This document shows, in pieces, positions 40,688-51,500 of a DNA stretch of 64,000 nt. Both the position numbers and the translations under genes were made by a program. The notes beneath the pieces were generated by a model. It had not been told where the DNA came from. It saw nothing but the letters and a program-made list of their open reading frames with translations, and searched no databases. This DNA comes from Hyalella azteca (Eukaryota; Arthropoda; Malacostraca; Amphipoda; Hyalellidae), in NCBI RefSeq assembly GCF_000764305.2, contig NW_025940654.1:58116-122115 (forward strand), given 5' to 3'. Position 1 is the stretch's first letter. Every line of letters starts with the position of its first letter.

Positions 40688-41258
40688 GAAATTTAAAAGC
40701 GAAGAAAACACCGCAAAAATTTAGCATATCTCTATTGAAAACGTTTCGGAGACCAGCTCCATCGTCAGTTTGATAAATCTAGAACACAGATAAAGGCAGA
40801 AAATTAGTTTGGAGTTAATAAAAAAACATAGAAGTTAAAAACCGAAATTTACAGACAAAGGGCAGAATAATAAAGTAAGTACCTATCTATTCACAATTTC
40901 TAATGGATAAGAAGTATAGGCAGCATTCAAACTAGGTTTCTCTTTGAAAATATACAATGATTCCAAAATACGCAGATCGGAAGCACCAGAACTATAAGCT
41001 AAAACCTTAAAGTCTCTGTCGGACACTGGAACGTTGCACTGTTCAGCGTGAGTGCGCACAGCCGAATGAGGAGGGCGCGATAGTAACTGCCCAGTCCTAT
41101 AACTCCTCCCTCTATGCTCAGCGACCTTAGTGTAAAAGTTGCGTGCCGTCATCCCAACGTACGCAGATGCACATTTTGCACAACTAAATTTATAAACTAG
41201 GGACGATCGCATATGAGAAGGAAGGATATCTTTGTACCTAAAAAACGAACCTATTTTC
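40688..41258 (-). mobile_element. Penelope-like element 3' part, left arm of palindrome
   Basis: The frame 41212-40883 encodes CAKCASAYVGMTARNFYTK, VAEHRGRSYRTGQLLSRPPH and ILESLYIFKEKPSLNAAYTS. This is the GIY-YIG nuclease C-terminal region with an upstream CxxC. It is followed by the 3' end with CTGACGA...CGAAAC (near 40765-40745, - strand). It forms a nearly perfect inverted repeat with 41282-41850. Confidence 0.85.
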
Positions 41259-41281
41259 GTATCTTACTGGCGAATAATTTC

Positions 41282-41850
41282 AAAATAGGTCCGTTTTTAG
41301 GTACAAAGATATCCTTCCTTCTCATATGCGATCGTCCCTAGTTTATAAATATAGTTGTGCACGATGTGCATCTGCGTACGTTGGGATGACGGCACGCAAC
41401 TTTTACACTAGGGTCGCTGAGCATAGAGGGAGGAGTTATAGGACTGGGCAGTTACTATCGCGCCCTCCTCATTCGGCTGTGCGCACTCACGCTGAACAGA
41501 GCAACGTTCCAGTGTCCGACACAGACTTTAAGATTTTAGCTTATAGTTCTGGTGCTTCCGATATGCGTATTTTGGAATCATTGTATATTTTTAAAGAGAA
41601 GCCTAGTTTGAATGCTGCCTATAGTTCTTATCCATTAGAAATTGTTAATTGATAGGTACTTACTTTATTATTCTGCCCTTTGTCTGTAAATTTCGGTTTT
41701 TAACTTCTGTGTTTTTTTATTAACTCCAAACTAATTTTCTGCCTTTATCTGTGTTCTAGATTTATCGAACTGACGATGGAGCTGGTCTCCGAAACGTTTT
41801 CAATAGAGATATGCTAAATTTTTGTGGTGTTTTCTTCGCTTTTAAATTTC
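41282..41850 (+). mobile_element. Penelope-like element 3' part, right arm of palindrome
   Basis: The frame 41326-41652 encodes almost the same GIY-YIG fragment (CARCASAYVGMTARNFYTR). Downstream, CTGACGA (41771-41777) and GAAAC (41792-41796) flank a GGAG/CTCC stem, a hammerhead-like core. Arms of about 570 bp are separated by about 23 bp. Head-to-head copies are known in Penelope-like elements. Confidence 0.87.
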
Positions 41851-41860
41851 CTGAGAGATC

Positions 41861-42262
41861 ATTCGGCATTGCCGTATTTCATGTTAGAAACTTTGCGATT
41901 ATTTGGCCTTGCCTTATTTCATGTTAGAAACTTTACGATTATTTGGCATTACCGTATTTCAGGTTAGAAACTTAACGATTATTCGGCACTACCGTATTTC
42001 ATGTTAGAAATTTTACGATTATTCGGCATTACCCTATTTCAGGTTAGAAAATTTTTGATTAGTTGGCATTAACTTATTTCAGGTAAATAACTTTACGATT
42101 ATTCGGCATTACCGCATTTCAGGTTAGAAATTTTACGATTATTCGGCATTACCGTATTTTAGGTTAGAAGCTTTATGCCTATTCAGCATTACCTTATTTC
42201 AGGTTGGAAACTTTAGGCATTAAAGTATTTCAGATACGGTATTTCAGATTAGACACGGTATT
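41861..42262. repeat. 40-bp satellite, locus 1 (about 9 units)
   Basis: Unit TTATTCGGCATTACCGTATT, TCAGGTTAGAAACTTTACGA. The same family forms the array at 60342-60770. The array touches the stop codon of the GTPase gene, whose final codons are repeat-like. Confidence 0.9.
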
Positions 42263-42568
42263 TCAGATTAGAAAATTTTTGCTGTCAGATTTTTCTATCA
42301 AATTTTTGCTGTCAAATTTTGACAGATTTGCTGTCACGTTCTCGTGCCGAACAGCGAGTAACATCCTGCACGCCGAACCGAATTTAGTATTGTCATCTTT
42401 GTTTTCTTGATTGCTTTCCTGGTTTCCGTCAAAAACTTTTGTCTCCTTGGCCATTGCTCTTTTAGCACCTGGGAAATAGCTAATAACTTTAACAGTTGCC
42501 GCAGCCAAACCCCATTCTGATTCATCCAGGATATCCGAAAGCGTGTCGTTGTAACGCTTCTCGATCTC
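42263..42568 (-). CDS. GTPase exon 13, C-terminal
   Basis: 102 codons after acceptor ATATTTCAG. Begins [20 protein letters not shown] like the start of another helical repeat, then departs into low-complexity K/N/Q/S sequence ending [15 protein letters not shown]. The last 20 codons come from AT-rich repeat-like DNA (two copies of GACAGCAAAAATTT) next to the 40-bp satellite. No TM segment. Confidence 0.8.
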   Translation of the reverse strand, partial: EIEKRYNDTLSDILDESEWGLAAATVKVISYFPGAKRAMAKETKVFDGNQESNQENKDDNTKFGSACRMLLAVRHENVTANLSKFDSKNLIEKSDSKNFLI

Positions 42569-45500
42569 CTGAAATATTGAAAATATTCATAAGCCAAGTG
42601 ATAGTTCAGTGAGGAACAATATATTTGGGAAAAAATTCTACGTTTTAGGATTACGTTTGAAATGGAATTTTATTTTAACGTAGTAGAATTGTATGCCTAT
42701 CTATTTTCGTGTTCTAAAGATAAAACATTTCTTTTAGACAAGTTTTTCGTAGTAATCTTTTTAAAAAAGTAAGGAAATTATTCTACATAGATTTAATCAG
42801 ACAGGATAGCATATGAGCTACAGGAAAGTTATCTACATTTGCACGAGGCCATTTGCAGTGACACATTTCAAGTAACGAAGAAACGAAATATGTGTATCTA
42901 TATAATTTTTTTGGAAAGCACTTTCTTAAGGTTTGTTGCATGAATAGTTATTATAGATCGCATGAAAAATTCTTTGTACTCTCGATAGTTGAAATTAAAG
43001 GTAAATGTACGAGTAGGTAGAATTAATGGTTAGATTGGGAACAGGAAAAATACAATGTTACATTAGGAGCAAGTAAAATAAATGTATTAATTAGAACAGT
43101 GGAAATACATCGAAACATTATTAGCAGTTGAAATGCTTGGTTCAGTTGGGAGCTGGTAAAATGAGTAAAGAAATTATGAGCGAGTGTGAGAAAAAGTTAA
43201 CTTAAGACCGGAAAATATTATCAAACGTCCATACATGACTTGGACGTTTGATAATATTATCGTTTTTAATAATATATCGGACTACTAAAATTTGATGATA
43301 TTAAATATTATTTGATAATAATAATAACATTTCGGATGTTTGATAGTTATTAGGTAGATTTGAACGTCCGTCTCATAACATACAGAAAAAATTAGATAGG
43401 AATTCAGAATAAATTGACTATGAAGAACAACACCGGCCATTTGCATTATTTCAGATAAATTTTCAAATATCAATATTTGATTATACATGACAGACCAAAC
43501 AACGAACTACAATATGAAAATAATTCAAACTTCTGAATTACTGCAATTTTGTGTGAAGATTTATGTCTGAGTTAGGAAAAGCAAGTCCATCTAAGCGTAG
43601 GTTCTTATAGCAGTCACGATCAACAAATCCACCGTTTTCTCACCTCGCTAATCTGTTAACTGTGTCGCATGGAACTGGTAATGGTTTGAAATAATGGTGT
43701 GTACCAATGTAAACAAAAAATCCGGGCGATAATTCATGAAAGTTTTCAACATTACCCTCTGTATTATAAATAGAAACGATAAAATAATAATACTTTTATT
43801 TATAAAATAATACTGTCCTGCCAGATTTAGAGTTGTTCCCACTTGAATACTTACTTTCTCAAGTTTGGCTTTGAATTTCATCACAACCGGAATATTTTCT
43901 TTTCCTTTGTTCTTCTCAGTGTAAAAACAGAGGGCTTCATTCTTGAACTTATGGTGACTCTTATCTAATTCGGAAATATCGCGGGATGATGTTGTGGGGT
44001 GGGCATTGGAAATGTTATCTGTATAGGAAGTGAGAGCTTCCTTGTAGGCCTCTTCGCTGCATGACCACACCTGCTGAGCATGGCCATTCAATTTGACGCA
44101 GTGGGCGTACTTCTCGTTGATATCCTGAAATAGAAGCTAATATAATCTAATATAGTCGCTTTGATGTCCAAACAATAATGACCGTTCACTTTCCACAAAT
44201 GTTAATCAGAATCAGAAGAAATTATCAAAAGTGCGTAGAAAGTTTGGCTAATTGATTTGCAAAGCGATTTAAGAGTGACATCGGCGTGTAGTACTTAAAA
44301 AAATATTGAAAATGTGATTATCCTTGGTGGAAACCATCAACATTTCACTTTTGCAATAGTCTTTGAATAATTTAAATATGGCTTATGCAGAAAATAATAA
44401 TGGCTTATGCAGAAAATAGTGGTTTGTTGTGCAAATGGCGTTTTGCCAAAGTCGTGTATGAAGGTAATAGATGTGACAACAGGAACAAATAGAAACGTTA
44501 TTTTCGATAAAAAATCTCTCTTTCGTGCAACTTGGAAAAGCGCATTAAGAAAGGTGCCATCAAAAAATCTTAGGTTGTGTCTTCGTTAAGAAAGTGAATA
44601 TTTATAAGAACCGCAGATTATGAGTTTCATGTCATTACTGCCGACAGGAGAAAGTCCCAGGGTCAAATTTACTATTCAGTCAAGGTCAGCTTAGAAATTT
44701 CTGTAATCACTCACTTTCACAAGTAGAGCTCTGAGTTTATTGACAACAGGGAACTCTTCTCTGTTGATGGTGTATCTGTTTCCTTCGTCGTAAAGAGCGC
44801 AAGTTTGTGTCTTTGCTGCCAAGTGTTGATTTTCTAAGAATGTGAAGTCCACGTAATCGATGTTGGGATGGATTATAGAGTCAATTTTTTCCTTGTAAGA
44901 AGCCAGCGATTGGCATTGAGCCACTTTGCTGCATGAGTGCGCGTCCGAGTTACGCGCATTACTTTCGCTGTAGCTTGCGTACTTTATGTCGATAGTCTGA
45001 AACATTATTACAAATATCAAACCAAACTATAAGAGAATTCCAGATAGAAAATGGAGTTAATCAGCAGTTCACTAATCAAATATAGTAAACAAGTTATTAT
45101 CACAAGTTAATCCTGCGATTTAAAAATGACAAAACTATGGCATGCCATACAGAGTTGTATCTGTGGTTAGACACTCGAATAATTTTCGCTACAGGCATTG
45201 ACTTCTGTTCAAGATTGGCTACACATTTTCCTATCGATTTAAGTGACCGTAATAATAGTGGACACGCAAAATCGTAGAAGTAATAATAGTAAAGAACACG
45301 CTCATATCCACTTAGCAGAAATTTGATTTTAAATTTCTCTTTTTTCAACTGCAACTGTATTTTACTAGCAATAAATATGAAAGTAGGATCCAATTATACA
45401 GATTTTTCAGTAAGTGCTGTTGAAAATATAACATGTTGAAAATAATTTCATATATTAAATATCTGACCAATAACTCAATACTAAATATGTATCGTTTAGT

Positions 45501-48500
45501 CACACATAATTACCCTCTCAAGTTGCCATTTCATTTCATTCACAACAGGAATTAGGTTGATGCTCTCGCTGTTTTGGTGTTCCCGCTGGTAGGCTGCAAT
45601 GGCTTCGTCTTTTGATGTTAAGTGCTTCTTATTCAGGGAGGAAACGTCGAGTGGTTCTTGATCGAAGCTCGTCACTTTATCCATAGCTTCCTCATACATT
45701 TGCAGGGCCTTGTTGTAGGCCGCGTTGCTTAACGTGCGCGCTCTATGTTTACGTTCATCCATCTCGACATAAGACTCGATGCTGTGATCAATTTCCTGGA
45801 ATGAAACTTGTCTTTAGTGTGAAGTCAAACATTATAATCAGCTCATTATAAATATTCACATTCCATTTACTCTTCTTATCGTGTGGTCAGAATCTGCAGT
45901 ACAGATTTTTACAAGGCGACGTTCCAGACGGCGCAGTATTCAAGTATTTTGACTCATGTTCATCTTAACTGCAAAAATGTACAGCATGTTATGAAACTGT
46001 TTCGTGACGGAATGGGTATTACACTTCAGCTACAAGAAGCTTGTTTACTCGAGCAGAACCAGTGAAATAGACAAAGAAATCCTAGCTTACAGTCAAGAGT
46101 TTACGAGGATTAGAGAATTGTTGGAGAGAATTCGACCACTATTGAATCTTTTTCAACCTTCTTACAAGCTGTACATGGAATTAACCAAAGTCCCGCTTAA
46201 TGGACGACTCAAAATTGAAGAACATGAAAATTGCCGTTTCTCTGCTGCCATCAGTCAAAAGGTTCATGTGCCTTACCAACTTCATGATAAACCTATCAGT
46301 ATTCACTGGACTATCAAAAATTATCAGTAAAATCGTTTATTATGATGCTTCAGTGAGTGAATACAAACTCGAGCATCATAGATGCTTCTCAACCTTTAGA
46401 TCTGAATTTAAAAGTAAATTTTCAATTTAAAAGTTAAACTCAGCATTGCCATGCACTTTCCACTACTAGATGTTGCCAGAAATCCATTAATTATTCATTT
46501 AGTAGATAAAAATGAATAATTACAGTTGGTTTTCACACAAATTCAAATATGCACTGCAGCCGCAGATTTCGATATGTCATGTTCAGTACTAGTTTCTGAA
46601 AATTTTCCTACGTAGAAGTAGGCAAGTCCTAGCTGGATAGCGATTTGTGTTACCATTCACGGGTTGCGACTGGTGCGACAGCACGTTGCCCGCACTGGTT
46701 TGGTAAGGATCTATTTATTTATCCTTGTTATTTATTACTACTTCCGTCTTAGAATATTACTGGTGAAATATTGACGAGTTATCCACGTTTATATCACCAT
46801 TCTATAATAGTGTAAGTTTGTTCATTTGTATGTTAATTTGTTTACAGAAACAGTTTGCGGCATGTTCAATAAATGACACATCAGTGGATATTTTCATGCA
46901 GATTGCGATTTTGGACATTCGGGCTAAATTGGACGAAGTAAAATTTTTCTCAACCATGTACTGACCTCCTCAAGCTGAGCTCTAATTTCATTTCGAAGAG
47001 ATAACAGTTCTGTCTTGACGATGTTTTTGGTTTCCTCATCGTAGGCTGTCATGGCTTGGTCCTTTGAATCTGAGTGAAGTTTCAGAACACTGGAAGCGCC
47101 AAGAACGTCTCCAGTGAGGCTGTTTATTGGGGACATGGCCTTCTTGTAGGCTTTCTTAGCTTTTTTGCTGGCGGCAGCGCAGCTTGAGCGCGCCTTCTGC
47201 TCTTCTCCATTGGTCCTGATGGTGACCACGAACATCTCTTCCATTTCCTAAATATAACAAGCTTCAAATATCTTTATTGCTTAAATTACAAATGAACAAG
47301 GAATTTAAGGGGAGCATATACGCCAGAAATAAAAATATTAGGCTTCTCCGATTTCTTGGTTCATTTTGTAGCTGCAGGAGAGGCGCGTTTAACGCAGCAA
47401 ACCACATGTAAGTGCGTGCTCTAGTTTTTGCGTCAAGCAATTTAAAAAATATATAAAATGAACATTTTCTAACAATATGTCCAAAGATTTCTCTCAAATA
47501 AATCTGTATTTACATATCATGATTCACGTCAATTGCAAAATTGTTTGCTCCTGTTTGAAAGCTACAAATAAGATCAAAATTGTTAGGAATAATTACAAAT
47601 GATTTTGTAATTATTCCTAACAATTTTGATATTTGAGTAGTATCCTATTTACTTGATTTTGTACTTATGTCGACGCTAACTTCATCACTCAATGCGCCTT
47701 TTAACTTGATAATGAATGATAGAAACATTCGAAACGTCGTTAACGAAATAAAAATGTCCATCGGTAACCTGATTTTCGATTTGCCAGTTCAAACTAAAAA
47801 CTAATAAGAAAATTACGAATAAAACAAATTCTCTGGTCTTCAATGAAACCTGCTTGAAAGAAGAAATTCTGCCAACCTATATATATATATTGCTATATAT
47901 TGGTAATTCCGCGACAGTGATTAGTCGACGTTTTTCAATTAGTTATTTAATGTAATAGAACCTTTCCTGGCTGGACCTAACCTTAGTAAAATTGTAAAAA
48001 AGTGCCTAAAAAAACATTTTTCAAACCTCTAACCCTAATTCTAACCCTAACCTAACGAGATTTTTGTTAATTAGCATGTCGCATAATAGCGTTCATCTTT
48101 TTTTGTGTCGCACTATTAGCAAAAATTAATCATATCTAGATTCCGCGACATTGGTACATACCGAGACAGTTATTGCGCGACATTTTGTCGCACAATATGC
48201 CAAAAATGTCGCGCTATTGTCTAAAGTATGCTTAATATTTAGCACAAAAATACCGCGACACGGTTTTCGAAAACTCTTAACAAACGTGTCGCACAATAAC
48301 CCAAATTATACAATACCGGACAAAATTGGTAACATTAACGGACAGGGGTTAGAAAACCGGACAAAATCGAGTCCGGTTGTTAACTCTGCAATTAGTTTGT
48401 GCTTAAAAACCGGACACGAAAATAAATGAACTATACTACCGGACATTCTAAAAAACGCCAACCTCGTTAGGTTATGGTTAGGTGTGTATAAAACCCTTCT

Positions 48501-51500
48501 TTACGTTGCTTGACATCTTTCTACTAAGGTTAGGTCCAGCCAGGTTAAGTTCTTTTTATTTGCGGATATAGGTTTGGATCTCTAGTTACGCCCAGTACAT
48601 ACTAAACCCCGTAACAGTAATCATATTTCAACTCAAGTGGTAAGGAATACATTGTGAAAGCAATGGAAAGTTAAGCGTGAGAAACTTCATATTGGGGTAC
48701 CAGCTGAAAATACTACTAGCACGGTTTCACAAGATTCACCTCACTCGGTTTACTCACCGACTTGAGTTTTTCTCTTATTTCATCAGCAATTGGGAATACG
48801 GCGCAGTTTTTGGCGTACGGGTTATCCTTGGCGTAAACTGAAAGGGCTTTTTTGCTTGACTCGAAGTGGTGTTCAACCAGAACTGCCGCTTGAGGATCTT
48901 CCACATCGGGCTTGATTATCAAGTCCATGGCTTCTCTGTAGGCCTCAAGGGCCCTGATGCGAGCTGCCTCGCTTGCCATACTTGACATCAGCTGAAAGGT
49001 AGGTAGTCAGCACAATTTCTTAAAATGCAATATCTTTCGAGATTGCAGCAGGAAATGCAATATGAAATATTTCAAAAATTTCTGAAATTGGTCGACAGGA
49101 AGCCGACAATCCCTAATGTCTTTGATAAGTTTGCATTAAAGTTTCCGTGCAATAGCAAAATTGACAGAATGGTACATATTGGGGCGATTATATCTTCGAA
49201 TGAATTTCTTTTAAAACTTGAATGACTTCCATTCAAAATTCATTTGCTTAATTTGAAATCAAATTCACTACACTTCCCAAATTAAATTCATTGGTGTCAT
49301 TGAATTATAGCCTTCCTAGCATCAACACCTCAACCATGCTTGTAGCCTGGACCAGATTTTCGTTATTGAAGAATTTTATGAAGGTTCTGCACAGCTCTAC
49401 CAGCTCGTCTGCCGTGGCGGGCTTCCCCAGCGTCACACATGATCGCTTCACCACGAGGTTCTCAGGCGCCAGCAGGCGAGGCACCAGCAGCTTCAGGTGC
49501 TCCACGAATAACGGATGTAACTCTAAACAGAATCACATATATGAGAAATTTACTTCATATTACAAAATTTGTTTTGCAGTACATAGAACGACTGATCATT
49601 GAGGGAAATGATTCTCCTTCAATATACCAAGATTATGTTCAATTATCACTGGAATCTCAGTTGCAAGAAGTCAATGAAACGAGCAAGAACGGAATAACGT
49701 TAATCAGAGAAACTGAAACTTTTTGGGAAAAGTAAAGTTAAAGACCTAATACAGATAATTATCATGCAAGTAATTTTTAAGGATATAAATATAAAAAAAT
49801 GGTACGAAAATAATTCACAAAAAGAAACTGGAAATATATATAGAGTTTTTTAAAAATTGAAACACGAAAAAGCCTAATTGTGTCCAGGGGCTCACGTTCC
49901 AGTTGCCCCTTGAAGTTGGGGTCCTGCGAGGCGCTAAGGCCAATATGAGGCATGAGGTAGCACTCAAGCTCCTCAAAACTCTGACGGAGGCCTTGTCTCA
50001 ACCTCTGGTGCGCCGGCTCTTGTTCCTCCTTTACCTAACAATGGAAATACTCGGATCAATCCGTAGCTTGCGTGTAGTATAAATAGCCAAGTATCCGTAC
50101 AAATTGATCTAATATAAAATATTGGCTCCAATTTTTTTATGTGAATTTTGCTGTCTACTTATATAAACATCAGTAGAGAGAGCTTGTGTGAATTTCCTGC
50201 GAGAAACTGCTAAGTATTGGGCTATAATCGCTTCAAACCTCACTTGCTGGAGAATAACCGGTAAATTTTTGCTGCGTCTCCGAATATTGGATGCACTGGG
50301 AAGATTGCACAACTCAGCAGAGTTGAGTTGACTCATTTTCTCAACAGAGAAAACGGTTCTGAGGTCATTATAATGGGAAGCATATTTGCTGCTGATTTTA
50401 AAACCGGCTGTTTTTCTCTAGCACTTCTAGTTTAAGGTATATTCGCATTCTTTTGTGAAATATATCTGATTTTTATGTAAGCATACACAATTATATTATG
50501 AGCATGTTTTGAGGATCTTCAGGCTTTTAAGAATTTCCACTCACAAAATTTTCTATTAGTCAAAAAATATATAACTTTTTATCCTAAATGATTCCATAGA
50601 AGATGGGCTCTGTATATAAGGTTTAAAGTACAATCTTGGGATTAAAGTGTCATCATTCCGAATAAAATTGTTATTAGCACCTTCAAAATGACACTTTTAA
50701 ACATCGAATTATTGTTCTGCTATTATAGATAGACCATAAGCACTTATTATAGGTTCCGCAATGTTTGGGCCAACTCACGTTTAACACTTTTTCCAGCACC
50801 ACTTGGCCTCCCTTGTGACCGTACGCATGGGTGGTAGGATGACTCCAGTCGCGCACGAGGAACATCAGCTTCTGAACCGGGACAACATAAGTAAAACTCA
50901 GTCAGTTCGTTTCATGTCATTCGAAAGTATATTCTTTTGAATCCTAAGAAATCTTTGGTAGTGAACTTATAAAACGAAATCATATAGCAACAGAAAAGTA
51001 GTGACCGATAAGTTCTACCTATTACTACGTGTATTTTATTATTTTGAACGAGCAGATCATGACACTATATTGTCAATTCAAAGTCTGCCTTAGATAGAGG
51101 AATGAATCTTTCCAGAATGGAATTGAATGCTTTGCAATAATTAACCGTATTACTGAGCCTTGTTATGGGCTGAAGAAAACAGACAACTCATTCCCTTTCA
51201 ACTGAGAAGGACTTGCTTCAAGTTATACGTAATAAACTTAGATAGGATTTATTTTGATTATTACAGTGATGAGCTATATCAATAATGGTTTACTCAAACC
51301 GGGAATTTTTCAATCGTGTTTATGGTTTTTTAGTACAGATTTTTTATTTCAATTTTTAATCATATGCGATGATAAATTATTTTATTTGATACTAAGAGGT
51401 GCTCCTTTTGGTCGTAGGGTGACATGAAATCCTCTTACGTCATTTGTCAAATGCAAAACTGAAATAAATACATTCCTAGCAGCATACACTTGAACTTTTG

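Noticed and set aside
46004..46330. 108-residue + strand frame in GTPase intron 9
   Set aside because: No recognised similarity, no splice context, and it is inside an intron of a well-supported gene.
48020..48065. Telomere-like AACCCTAAC units
   Set aside because: Only a few irregular units inside a gene intron; not a telomere.
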